A DNA stretch of 37,840 nucleotides, from the NCBI GenBank assembly GCA_016219065.1, contig JACRCK010000367.1, forward strand, positions 1 to 37,840, in the 5' to 3' direction. The notes beneath the pieces were generated by a model. The model saw only the letters and a list, made by a program, of their open reading frames with translations. It was not told the origin of the DNA and made no database searches. This document shows positions 7,304 to 15,010 of the stretch, piece by piece. Origin of the DNA: Deltaproteobacteria bacterium (GTDB lineage: Bacteria > Desulfobacterota > RBG-13-43-22). Within the stretch, counting starts at the first letter, position 1. Each line of letters begins with the position of its first letter. A program made the translations under genes and the position numbers.

Positions 7304-8386
7304 ATGGCCCAAATCGATGCCTTTTTTAAATTAATGAACGAACAGGGGGCTTCCGACCTCCACCTTTCCTCCGGGACCCAGCCCCTGCTCCGTATTCGGG
7401 GCGATTTGGAGCGCATCAAATATAAAATCCTGGAAAATGACGACCTGCGCTCCCTGCTTTTTGAGATAACCCCGGAAGACAAAATCAAGGAATTCGAAGA
7501 ATCGGGGGATATCGACTTCTCCCACGAAGTGCCCGGCCTGGCCCGTTACCGGGTCAATTTCTTCCGCCAATTGCATGGCATCGGGGCCGTTTTTCGTGAA
7601 ATTCCCAGTAAAATCATGACGATCGATGAACTGGGCCTGCCTCTGGTCATGAAAAGGATGGCCCTGCTGCCCAAGGGGCTGGTTTTGGTCACCGGACCGA
7701 CCGGCAGTGGGAAATCCACCACGCTGGCCGCCATTGTCGATCACGCCAACCGTTCCCGCAAGGACCATATTCTGACCATCGAGGACCCGGTCGAATTCGT
7801 GCACCAGAACATCAGTTGCACCATCAACCACCGGGAAGTGGGCCGCCACACCCGTTCCTTTTCCGCCGCCCTCCGTGGGGCTTTGCGGGAGGACCCGGAC
7901 ATCATCATGGTCGGGGAAATGCGTGACCTGGAAACCATCTCCCTGGCCATCGAGGCCGCTGAAACCGGCCACCTGGTATTCGCCACCCTCCATACCATCA
8001 GCGCCTCTAAAACCGTGGACCGTATTATCGAAGTCTTTCCCTCCCATCAGCAGGGTCAGATCCGGGCCACACTGGCGGATTCCCTGCGAGCCGTGGTGGC
8101 GCAAACCCTGTTTAAACGGATCGACCGGAAAGGCCGGGTGGCCGCCTTGGAAATCCTGATCGCCACCCATGCCGTCCGCAACCTGATCCGGGAGGGCAAG
8201 ACCTTTCAAGTCCCCTCGGTCATCCAGACCGGGAAAAAATACGGCATGACCACTCTGGACGATTCCATCATGGACTATCTGAAAAAAGGGGTCATTTCCG
8301 GGGACGACGCCTACTCGAAATGCGTGGACAAGGAAAAATTCAAATCCTATGTCTCCGAACTGGTGACCGACTTCACGGAGGTCTAA
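7304..8386 (+). CDS. pilT: Type IV pilus retraction ATPase PilT
   Basis: A 360-residue cytoplasmic hexameric ATPase that powers pilus disassembly. The N-terminal PAS-like domain contains ASDLHLSSGTQPLLRI (about 16-31). Walker A GPTGSGKST is at 131-139, followed by TIEDPVEF (Asp box), DIIMVGEMRD (Walker B) and LVFATLHT (His box). The PilT-specific C-terminal motif appears as AVRNLIREGK, which marks it as the retraction motor. GAGGTGA sits just upstream of the ATG. It is followed by a GGAGT-word inverted repeat and then a second PilT paralogue. Confidence 0.95.
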   Translation: MAQIDAFFKLMNEQGASDLHLSSGTQPLLRIRGDLERIKYKILENDDLRSLLFEITPEDKIKEFEESGDIDFSHEVPGLARYRVNFFRQLHGIGAVFREIPSKIMTIDELGLPLVMKRMALLPKGLVLVTGPTGSGKSTTLAAIVDHANRSRKDHILTIEDPVEFVHQNISCTINHREVGRHTRSFSAALRGALREDPDIIMVGEMRDLETISLAIEAAETGHLVFATLHTISASKTVDRIIEVFPSHQQGQIRATLADSLRAVVAQTLFKRIDRKGRVAALEILIATHAVRNLIREGKTFQVPSVIQTGKKYGMTTLDDSIMDYLKKGVISGDDAYSKCVDKEKFKSYVSELVTDFTEV

Positions 8387-8390
8387 AACA

Positions 8391-8486
8391 GGAGATTGGA
8401 GTGCTGGAGTATTGGAGTGTTGGGTGTGGGAGAAGGGATTTTTGAGAACCAGTACCCCTCTACTCCATTACTCCAGCACTCCAGTC
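8391..8486. repeat. GGAGTRNT octamer inverted repeat, copy A1
   Basis: A left arm of GGAGT-type octamers begins a few bases after the pilT stop. The 22-bp arms at 8397-8418 and 8462-8483 (core TGGAGTGCTGGAGTA) are reverse complements with one mismatch around a loop of about 43 bp. The right end reads CACTCCAGTC, as in copy A3. Confidence 0.88.
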
Positions 8487-8512
8487 AGGCCTTTTGAAAA
8501 CATTTTTTAGAG

Positions 8513-8549
8513 ATACGAATTGTGTTAGAATGCAATAATTCGTATTGCA
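8513..8549 (+). promoter_or_regulatory. Extended -10 promoter overlapped by nested palindromes, upstream of pilU-like gene
   Basis: TGTTAGAAT (8523-8531) is a good extended -10. A perfect 9-bp inverted repeat, ATACGAATT (8513-8521) with AATTCGTAT (8537-8545), brackets it. A second, mutually exclusive stem, TGCAATA (8531-8537) with TATTGCA (8543-8549), overlaps the second half. The arrangement could be an operator or a 5' leader switch; the ribosome binding site GAAAGAGG follows directly. Confidence 0.45.
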
Positions 8550-8565
8550 ACGGAAAGAGGAACCT

Positions 8566-9741
8566 ATGCGGCAGGCCGACCTTGATTTTTTATTAGCCCG
8601 AATTATCCGCAGTTACCCCCACATCTCGGATATCCTTTTTACCGTGGGGCGGCCGATTCAGGTGGAAGCGAACGGCGAGCTGGTTTCCATCAACCTGACG
8701 CCGCCCATCACCTCTCTTTCACCTTTCCAGACCGAAACGGCGGCCCTGCGCCTGATGCATGCCGATCGCCGGCTGGTCCTCGACCTGCTGCAAAAGGGTT
8801 CCTGCGACCTTTCCTATGAAATCGAAGACAAAGTCCGGTTTCGGGTCAATGTTTTTTCCCAGCGGAATTCCCTGGGCATCGTAATGCGCAAACTGCCGGT
8901 GGAAATCCCGACCATCACTACCCTGGGGCTCCCCTCCGTGTTCAAAAAGATGGCCCAGGAAAAAAACGGCATCATCCTCTTCACCGGAGCTACCGGAACC
9001 GGGAAAACCACTTCGCTGGCGGCTATTCTGAATGATATCAACCAGCTCCTGCCGGTGCACGTCATCACCCTGGAAGACCCCATCGAATACATTCACCCCC
9101 ACCAGAAAGCCACCTTCAACCAGCGGGAACTGGGGACCGACTTTGATTCCTATTCCCACGGCCTGCGGGCGGCTTTGCGTCAGGCCCCCAAGGTCATTCT
9201 GGTCGGAGAAATCCGCGATCGGGAAACCCTGGAGATCGCCCTGACCGCCGCCGAAACCGGCCACCTGGTCTTCAGCACGCTCCATACCGTGGACGCCGCC
9301 CATACCCTGAACCGGGTCATGGGCATGTTCCCCCTGGAAGAAGAACGCCAGGTCCGGACCCGCCTGGCCGGAGCGCTCCGCTGGGTGGTCTGCCAGCGGC
9401 TGCTGCCCCAGGTCGCCGGCGGACGCTTTGCCGTTTTTGAAATCATGGGCGCCTCCCTGCGGATCCAGGATTTGATCTTAAACGGTGAAGCGGAAGGGAA
9501 AACCTTTTACGACGTCATCGAGGGCAGCCGTCCCTTCGGCAGCCGGACTTTCGATCAGGACATTCTGGACGCCTACGAAGGGGGGATCATCACCGAGGAT
9601 ACGGCGCAACTCTATTCTTCCAAGCGTTCGGTCGTTCACCTGGGCATCGATCAGATTAAAAGCCGTCGCGGGGAAAAGACCACGGACATTTCCGGTCTCA
9701 AACTGGATGTGAACTACGATCATCAGCGGCCCCACCGCTGA
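8566..9741 (+). CDS. PilT/PilU-type secretion ATPase, second paralogue
   Basis: A 391-residue PilT-family ATPase. The ATG at 8566 is chosen because GAAAGAGG lies five bases upstream; the track's start at 8545 lies inside a palindromic leader. Walker A GATGTGKTT, Asp box TLEDPIEYI, Walker B VILVGEIRD and His box LVFSTLHT are present. The PilT hallmark AIRNLIRE is replaced by SLRIQDLILNGE, and the C-terminus extends past the usual PilT end, so it is more PilU-like. PilU works as an accessory retraction motor alongside PilT. It is probably coupled to the two small genes that follow at 15- and 12-base gaps. Confidence 0.88.
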   Translation: MRQADLDFLLARIIRSYPHISDILFTVGRPIQVEANGELVSINLTPPITSLSPFQTETAALRLMHADRRLVLDLLQKGSCDLSYEIEDKVRFRVNVFSQRNSLGIVMRKLPVEIPTITTLGLPSVFKKMAQEKNGIILFTGATGTGKTTSLAAILNDINQLLPVHVITLEDPIEYIHPHQKATFNQRELGTDFDSYSHGLRAALRQAPKVILVGEIRDRETLEIALTAAETGHLVFSTLHTVDAAHTLNRVMGMFPLEEERQVRTRLAGALRWVVCQRLLPQVAGGRFAVFEIMGASLRIQDLILNGEAEGKTFYDVIEGSRPFGSRTFDQDILDAYEGGIITEDTAQLYSSKRSVVHLGIDQIKSRRGEKTTDISGLKLDVNYDHQRPHR

Positions 9742-9756
9742 TTAAGGACGGGGATT

Positions 9757-10224
9757 ATGAACAACCTTTGGGTGCATTCCGAACCTCTGACGTTAGACGG
9801 CAAGTCAATCCTGCTGGCTTTGGAGCCCACCGCTTTGGGTGAAATGATTATTCCGGAGTTAAAGCAGGCCGGTATGGAAATCCGCCTGGCCGCTTCCCTG
9901 GAAGAGGCTGCCCGGCAAGTCACCTTTTCACCTCCCGACTTCCTGATCCTCAGCGAAGGGTTCGGCACCCGCCAGCCCCATTTGAATCCGCTGCTCACCC
10001 TGCTGACCAAGCTGCCCGCCGCGGCCCGCCGCAACCTCATTGTGGTCTGGGTCAGCCCGACGGTGAAAACCAGGGATTATTTCACCGCCTATACCCTCAG
10101 CGTCAACCTGGTGCTGCAGCCCGATTACTTGCCGGACCTCGTTCGTCTGTTGACCGAAACCTGGCAGGAAGTGCTGGATCTGTTCGAGGGCTACGTTCAT
10201 CTACGCGAGCAGGAACAGCTCTAA
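9757..10224 (+). CDS. Degenerate receiver-domain protein of a pilus cluster
   Basis: A 155-residue protein with the alternating pattern of a response-regulator receiver: beta-1 ILLALEP (18-24), beta-3 FLILSEG (62-68), beta-4 LIVVWVS (94-100), beta-5 with LQPDYLPDLVRLL (120-132). The residues needed for phosphorylation are altered: no acidic pair after beta-1, Ser66 where the phosphoacceptor Asp should be, and Gln121 instead of the conserved Lys. It is therefore likely a phosphorylation-independent interaction domain. It follows the PilU-like gene by 15 bases with TAAGGACGGGG as ribosome binding site. The fold is an inference from pattern only. Confidence 0.7.
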   Translation: MNNLWVHSEPLTLDGKSILLALEPTALGEMIIPELKQAGMEIRLAASLEEAARQVTFSPPDFLILSEGFGTRQPHLNPLLTLLTKLPAAARRNLIVVWVSPTVKTRDYFTAYTLSVNLVLQPDYLPDLVRLLTETWQEVLDLFEGYVHLREQEQL

Positions 10225-10236
10225 GGTTTTCCCGGC

Positions 10237-10512
10237 GTGGCCCCGGTCCCTTCCCGTTTGCAATGGCGCATCCAAAACTGCCTCCATACCATTCTGGAAG
10301 TTCACGAGCATATGGGCGGCAAAACGATCAGTCCGGAAATCATCCAGCAGTTGGAGGACCTGAAGGAGCTGATTCACCGTTTCGAACCGGCGACCCTGAC
10401 CGAAACGGATTTACGGAGGATCGAGGCCTCCACCAACCTGCTGCTCCAGGAATTGGCCAAGGTTTTCCGGATTAAAAACCTGGGCCCCATCCATTCCGGC
10501 TACCGGAACTGA
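10237..10512 (+). CDS. Small helical protein of unknown function
   Basis: A GTG-initiated 91-residue frame 12 bases after the receiver-like gene, with AAGG upstream. The sequence is charged and lacks a signal peptide or membrane segment. It is predicted mostly helical (for example PEIIQQLEDLKELIHRF and LRRIEASTNLLLQELAKVF). I do not recognise a family. Position makes it the last gene of the pilT-pilU-receiver group, so a role in motor regulation is a guess. The frame ends just before a large octamer repeat array. Confidence 0.6.
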   Translation: MAPVPSRLQWRIQNCLHTILEVHEHMGGKTISPEIIQQLEDLKELIHRFEPATLTETDLRRIEASTNLLLQELAKVFRIKNLGPIHSGYRN

Positions 10513-10519
10513 AAGACCG

Positions 10520-10679
10520 GGAGTGCTGGAGTGCTGGAGTAATGGAGTATTGGAGTATTGGAGTATTGGAGTGTTGGAGTGTTGGAGTGTTGGAGTGTTG
10601 GAGTGTTGGAGTGTTGGAAGAGCGGAATGGTAGCCTAACGTTTCCCCCATTACTCCATCACTCCATTACTCCAATATCC
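10520..10679. repeat. GGAGTRNT octamer array with opposed arm, copy A2 (12 units)
   Basis: Twelve contiguous 8-bp units run from 10520 to 10615: two GGAGTGCT, one GGAGTAAT, three GGAGTATT and six GGAGTGTT. After about 30 bp an opposed arm (10646-10679), in reverse complement, gives GGAGTAAT, GGAGTGAT, GGAGTAAT. It lies between convergent genes. The right end reads CCAATATCCATTCGA, nearly the same as copy A4. The frames 10411-10650 and 10542-10814 in the track are repeat translations. Confidence 0.95.
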
Positions 10680-10689
10680 ATTCGATCGC

Positions 10690-11646
10690 TTAACGGAAAT
10701 GACAGGCCACCCAGTACCCGGGCCGGGATTCCCGCAACGGGGCTTCCACCCGGGTGCAGATGGATTCCCGGTAAGGGCAGCGGGGGTGGAAAACGCAACC
10801 CGGCGGAGGGTTGAGGGGGTCAGGCAGATCGGCGTCCGGAACAACCGCCTTTCCGGGCCTTCCGGCCCCGGGAGACGACTTCCAGAGGGTTTCGGTATAG
10901 GGGTGCCAGGGCGGCTGGAGGAATTCGTCCCGGGTCCCCAGTTCCACTATTTTTCCTAAATACATGACGGCAATGCGATCGCTGACGTGGCTGACTACCT
11001 GCAAATCATGGGAAATAAATAGGTAGGTCAGGCGGAATTGTTCCTGAAGATCCAGCAGCAAGTTGATGATCTGCGCCTGAATGGACACATCCAGGGCGGA
11101 TACCGGTTCGTCGGCGATGATCAATTGCGGCCTCAAGGCCAGGGAACGGGCCAGGCCGATCCGCTGGCGCTGGCCCCCGCTGAATTCGTGGGGATAACGA
11201 TCAAAAACCTCGGGGCCCAGGCCCACAATACGCAACAGTTCCAGGACGGCTTGGCGGCGTCCGCCGGGCGGATCCTGGCGATGAATGACCAGGGGCTCCT
11301 CGATGAGGCGCCCCACCCGCAGCCTGGGATTCAGGGAGGAATAGGGATCCTGGAACACCAGTTGCATCCTTTTGCGCAAATCCCGCATTTCCTTCGGCCC
11401 CAGCCCGGTGATCTCCCGGTCCTCGAAAAACACCTTCCCCGCCGAGGGGTCTTCCAAACGCAACAGCAACCGCGCCAGGGTGGATTTTCCGCAACCGCTT
11501 TCGCCGACCAGTCCTAGGGTTTCCCCGGGAAAGATGGACAGATCCACCCCGCCGACCGCCGTCAGGGTAGCGCGGCCCCGCCGCAGGAAGCCCTTCGTTA
11601 CGGTGTACGTTTTTTCGATTTGAGTCGCCTGGATTAAGGGCTTCAT
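10690..11646 (-). CDS. oppF: Oligopeptide-type ABC transporter ATPase, OppF/DppF-like
   Basis: A 318-residue ATPase starting at [14 protein letters not shown]; the track's longer start adds 37 residues that read back into oppD. The chosen ATG overlaps the oppD stop as ATGA. Walker A GESGCGKS is at 48-55, then VFQDPYSSLNPR (Q-loop), EFSGGQRQRIGLARSLA (signature), LIIADEPVSALD and a C-terminal CVFHPRCPYRESIC segment typical of Opp/Dpp ATPases, whose cysteines bind an Fe-S cluster in some members. It would pair with OppD to power peptide or nickel import, but no permease or binding protein gene is in the window. Confidence 0.93.
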   Translation of the reverse strand: MKPLIQATQIEKTYTVTKGFLRRGRATLTAVGGVDLSIFPGETLGLVGESGCGKSTLARLLLRLEDPSAGKVFFEDREITGLGPKEMRDLRKRMQLVFQDPYSSLNPRLRVGRLIEEPLVIHRQDPPGGRRQAVLELLRIVGLGPEVFDRYPHEFSGGQRQRIGLARSLALRPQLIIADEPVSALDVSIQAQIINLLLDLQEQFRLTYLFISHDLQVVSHVSDRIAVMYLGKIVELGTRDEFLQPPWHPYTETLWKSSPGAGRPGKAVVPDADLPDPLNPPPGCVFHPRCPYRESICTRVEAPLRESRPGYWVACHFR

Positions 11647-12644
11647 GCTCTCTCGTACTTCCAGCAGCGCACCAGGTGCCCCCGGCCGGTGTCCTTTAAT
11701 TCCGGTTCTTCCCGGCAGCGCCCCAGTCCCCAGGGACAGCGGTCCTGAAAGGCGCACCCGGCCGGCAAATCGATGAGGTCCGGCACCCGGCCGGCGATAA
11801 CCGGCAGCCGGGCCTTGGGCCGCAGGTCGACCCGGGGCAGGGAAGCCAGAAGCCCCTGGGTGTAGGGGTGCAGCGGTTCGGCAAACAGGCTTGCCACGGC
11901 GGCCAGTTCCACGATCCGGCCGGCGTACATGACGGCCACCCGGCGACAGGTTTCGGCCACCACCCGGAGATTGTGGGTGATCAGCAGGAGCGAGAGCCCG
12001 GCGGCTTGCTGCAGTTCCCGGATCAGCCCCAGGATCTGGGCCTGAATGGTCACATCTAGGGCGGTAGTGGGTTCATCGGCGATGAGCAGGCTGGGTCGGC
12101 AAGAGAGGGCCATCGCGATCATCACCCGCTGGCGCAGCCCGCCGCTGAGTTGATGGGGATATTGGTTGAGGCGCTGCTCCGGCGCCGGGATTTGGACCCC
12201 CTTGAGCAGCTCGATCACCCGTTCCCTGATGGCACCCGGTGACAGTTGATCCCCCAGGTGCAGGGCCACGGCCTCGGCAATCTGGTCGCCAATGGGGATA
12301 ACCGGATTTAAAGAGGTCAGGGGTTCCTGAAAAATCATGGCGATATCCCGGCCCCGAACCCGACGCGTGGCCTCCTTTTCCAGGGCTAACAAATCGCGGC
12401 CCTGGAAAACAATCCGACCGGATAGTATTTTCCCGGGTGGTTCGGGAACGAGGCGCAGGATCGACAGGGCGGTGACGCTCTTGCCGCAGCCCGATTCACC
12501 TACCAGCCCGAAGGCCTCGCCGGCGTTCAGCGTGAAACTCACCCCGTTCACCGCCGGGGCCGTTCCTTCCTCGGTAAAAAAAAAGGTCTTCAGCTCTTCT
12601 ACGGACAGGAGGGGGGGTTGGGTCGGGGTGAAGTCCGGGGTCAT
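11643..12644 (-). CDS. oppD: Oligopeptide-type ABC transporter ATPase, OppD/DppD-like
   Basis: A 333-residue partner ATPase with Walker A GESGCGKS at 49-56, [49 protein letters not shown] and a Cys-containing C-terminus [14 protein letters not shown]. OppD and OppF form a heterodimeric motor for a four-component importer. The gene follows mshN on the same strand, separated by a heptamer repeat element. The Shine-Dalgarno is weak. OppD-OppF without cognate permeases suggests the permeases lie elsewhere or that the pair is shared. The ligand cannot be read from ATPases alone. Confidence 0.93.
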   Translation of the reverse strand: MTPDFTPTQPPLLSVEELKTFFFTEEGTAPAVNGVSFTLNAGEAFGLVGESGCGKSVTALSILRLVPEPPGKILSGRIVFQGRDLLALEKEATRRVRGRDIAMIFQEPLTSLNPVIPIGDQIAEAVALHLGDQLSPGAIRERVIELLKGVQIPAPEQRLNQYPHQLSGGLRQRVMIAMALSCRPSLLIADEPTTALDVTIQAQILGLIRELQQAAGLSLLLITHNLRVVAETCRRVAVMYAGRIVELAAVASLFAEPLHPYTQGLLASLPRVDLRPKARLPVIAGRVPDLIDLPAGCAFQDRCPWGLGRCREEPELKDTGRGHLVRCWKYERA

Positions 12645-12664
12645 GGGCGGAGGGTCTTGCCCTT

Positions 12665-12784
12665 CATTGACAATCGATAATTAACAATTGACAATTGATT
12701 ATTATTTTCTATCACTTATGGCCCTGGGCGCCATGAAGCATGTCAGACGACTAATTGTCAATTGCCAATTGTCAATTTTTAATT
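12665..12784. repeat. Inverted repeat of AATTGAY heptamers, copy C1; supplies mshN stop codon
   Basis: The left arm 12665-12699 is five contiguous 7-bp units: CATTGAC, AATCGAT, AATTAAC, AATTGAC, AATTGAT. The right arm 12750-12784 in reverse complement is AATTAAA, AATTGAC, AATTGGC, AATTGAC, AATTAGT. The TAA and final Asn codon of mshN (12779-12784) fall inside the right arm. It separates mshN from oppD. Confidence 0.88.
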
Positions 12785-13996
12785 GACACCCGGCAGTTTC
12801 CAGTCCCGGATATGACGCTGCACGTCCTGAACCAACCGGTCACCGGGATCGTTGCGCAGACGAATAAACTGCTGATAGTATTGATAGGCCTCGGGAATAT
12901 TGCCGGTCTCTTCCTCCAGACGGGCCAAGTTATAACAGACTTCCGGAAGCCGGGGATCGCGGAGCAGGGACCTTTTCCAGTACTGGCGGGCCAATTCCCG
13001 GTTCCCTTTTTTGTTATAAATTATGCCCAGATTGGCTAGGGCCCCGGCGTTGTTGGGGTCCAGTGTCAGGCTGCGTTCCAGCCACCGGCCCGCCTCTTCA
13101 CTGTTGCCCAGCCTGATCCAGACCACCCCCAAATTCTGGAGGGCCGGTATCATCCGCGGATCGGCTTCGATGGCCTTTTCGTAGGCTTGAACGGCTTCTT
13201 TCAGACGGCCGGTTTTCTGGTACAAGAGCCCCAGGTTGGTCAGGACGTAGGGATTATACGGATCCTGGGCCAGGATTTCCCGGTACCGGGCCTGGGCCAA
13301 TTCAATTTTGCCTTCCTGTTGCCAAATGTAGGCCTGTTCATAGGCCTTCTTCAGATTCTCCTGGCCCTGGGGATCCGTTTCGATCCCCCGACCGGAGGCC
13401 TGGGAGGCCGATTCCTTCGCGGCGGCTTTCCTGCCCGCCGGCCCGGCGGTTTTATCTTTCCGGACTTCCGGAACAGGGGCAGCGACTCCTTTGGGCGGCA
13501 CCTGTTCCGTCCCGGCCCAGAAAGACCTTCCGGCCTGCGAGGGTGGACTTTGCTTCTCTTCCTCTTTGACCACCGTGGCCGCCCGGGAAGGCGGGAGGGT
13601 CGCCAGGGTTGGAGGTCGAACGGCAACGGTCCCGTCGGCCCCGGCTGAGGCCGGAGGCGGTGTCCTTTTGACGGTCTCGGCCTGGCCTTCCGGGAGACTG
13701 GAGGCCTTTCCGGCGGTTGCCGGTGCCGTGCGGATCCCGCTTGCCGGGAGCGACCTTCCCGCCAGACCCTTGGCCTCCCCCGCCGACTTCGGCTGGGCCG
13801 GACGCTGAGAAGCTGCCGGAAACAGTAGAAAATAGACCCCCGCAATCATCAGCAGGCCGACCCCGATAAGGACATAAACCGTCCGGGAACCTCTCGGACC
13901 CCCTGCGATTTTCGTGGTGGCCATTAAGGCCATCGTCTTATCCGCGGAGTCTTCCTTTTCCTGGATCTTCTTGAGGGAATCCCGTATCAAACTCAT
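12779..13996 (-). CDS. mshN: MshN-like TPR pilus biogenesis protein
   Basis: A 405-residue inner-membrane protein with a short cytoplasmic start, one transmembrane helix (about 40-60, VYVLIGVGLLMIAGVYFLLF), a Pro/Ala-rich low-complexity linker (about 62-205), and about five TPR repeats (about 213-395) carrying motifs such as NPYVLTNLGLLYQKTGRLKEA and NNAGALANLGIIYNKKGNRE. The architecture and the place after an ExeA-type ATPase match MshN of MSHA pilus clusters. The start overlaps the mshM stop as ATGA. The last codon and stop are encoded by an intergenic repeat. Confidence 0.85.
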   Translation of the reverse strand: MSLIRDSLKKIQEKEDSADKTMALMATTKIAGGPRGSRTVYVLIGVGLLMIAGVYFLLFPAASQRPAQPKSAGEAKGLAGRSLPASGIRTAPATAGKASSLPEGQAETVKRTPPPASAGADGTVAVRPPTLATLPPSRAATVVKEEEKQSPPSQAGRSFWAGTEQVPPKGVAAPVPEVRKDKTAGPAGRKAAAKESASQASGRGIETDPQGQENLKKAYEQAYIWQQEGKIELAQARYREILAQDPYNPYVLTNLGLLYQKTGRLKEAVQAYEKAIEADPRMIPALQNLGVVWIRLGNSEEAGRWLERSLTLDPNNAGALANLGIIYNKKGNRELARQYWKRSLLRDPRLPEVCYNLARLEEETGNIPEAYQYYQQFIRLRNDPGDRLVQDVQRHIRDWKLPGVN

Positions 13997-14997
13997 ACCT
14001 GCTCCTGTATGAACCCGGCCGGGATGATCTGGACAATTTTATTGGCCGTCCCCCACCAGTTCAGATATTCACTACCCAGCCAGAGGACCATAAATCCGCC
14101 GATAACGATAAGCACCATGACCACCAAGGAAACCGGTGACAGCGCTTCCTTCCCTCCCCAAAAATTTCCTGCTTCGAGTCTTCCGGATAAACTGGCAATC
14201 CCTTTCCGGGCCATTTTTCGGGTTATAGCCTTGGTTTCCTGAACGTATCCGGCCAGTAGGGCTCGGTCGGCTGCCAGATTGATTAACCGGGGGATGCCAC
14301 GAGAAAAGGCGTTAATCTCCCGAATGGCCCCCCGAGTGAATTGGATGGACCCTGTATCCCCGGCCACCAACAGCCGGTGATTCAGATAGCGCTCGGTTTC
14401 CCTCCGATTCAACGGATAGAGATAATAGCGCACCCCGATCCGTTGATTAAGCTGTCGGAGTTCCTTCCGGGCCAATTTGGCTTCCAACTCCTTCTGGCCG
14501 ATCAGGATGATCTGAATCAGCTTTTCCTGGTCCGTCTCCAGGTTGGAAAGAATGCGGATCTCTTCCAGGACTTCCGGGCTCAGGTTCTGGGATTCGTCGA
14601 AAATAAGGACGACGGTCTTCCCTTCGGCTTTCCGATCCAGGATAAATCCGTTCAATTGATCCAGCATTTCCCGTTTGCTGCGGCCGCGGGGAGACAGTCC
14701 CAGATCCTGGAGGATATTGGCCAGCAGATCCTCTTCCGCCAGAAAGGGGTGCAGGATCAGGGCGGTGATGTACCGCTCGTCCAGTTTTTCCAAGAGGGCC
14801 CGGCAGATCATGGTCTTCCCGGCGCCGACTTCGCCCACCAGCATCAAAAACCCGATTTTTTGCTCCAAACCGTACACCAGGTGATCCAGGGCTTCCTGGT
14901 GTTTCTCGGTCAGGCAAAGGAATTTGGGGTCCGGAGTCACGTTATAGGGCTTTTCTCTCAGCCCGAAAAAATCCCGATAGATGCTGGAGACGTTCAT
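13993..14997 (-). CDS. mshM: MshM/ExeA-type AAA ATPase
   Basis: A 334-residue GspA/ExeA-family ATPase. The N-terminus YRDFFGLREKPYNVTPDPKFLCLTE is diagnostic of this family. Walker A GEVGAGKT is at 55-62, Walker B VVLIFDESQNL at 129-139, a sensor region ends RGIPRLINLAADRALLAGY, and a transmembrane helix lies near 286-305. The ExeA partner helps place the secretin in the peptidoglycan layer, and MshM is the MSHA equivalent. Unlike ExeA, it lacks a long periplasmic peptidoglycan-binding domain. It lies 13 bases after mshL and is coupled to mshN. Confidence 0.9.
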   Translation of the reverse strand: MNVSSIYRDFFGLREKPYNVTPDPKFLCLTEKHQEALDHLVYGLEQKIGFLMLVGEVGAGKTMICRALLEKLDERYITALILHPFLAEEDLLANILQDLGLSPRGRSKREMLDQLNGFILDRKAEGKTVVLIFDESQNLSPEVLEEIRILSNLETDQEKLIQIILIGQKELEAKLARKELRQLNQRIGVRYYLYPLNRRETERYLNHRLLVAGDTGSIQFTRGAIREINAFSRGIPRLINLAADRALLAGYVQETKAITRKMARKGIASLSGRLEAGNFWGGKEALSPVSLVVMVLIVIGGFMVLWLGSEYLNWWGTANKIVQIIPAGFIQEQV

Positions 14998-15010
14998 TTC
15001 TTATTCCGGT

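Noticed and set aside
8423-8460. Intrinsic terminator in the loop of copy A1
   Set aside because: No compact GC stem followed by a T-run is visible; only the long opposed arms pair.
10520-10679. Possible CRISPR array because of regular direct repeats
   Set aside because: The repeated unit is 8 bp with no unique spacers, and the opposed arm is its reverse complement; no cas genes are present.
10411-10814. ORFs 10411-10650 (-) and 10542-10814 (+) with periodic HSNTP or GVLE peptides
   Set aside because: Periodic peptides come from frames of the octamer array; no start signals.
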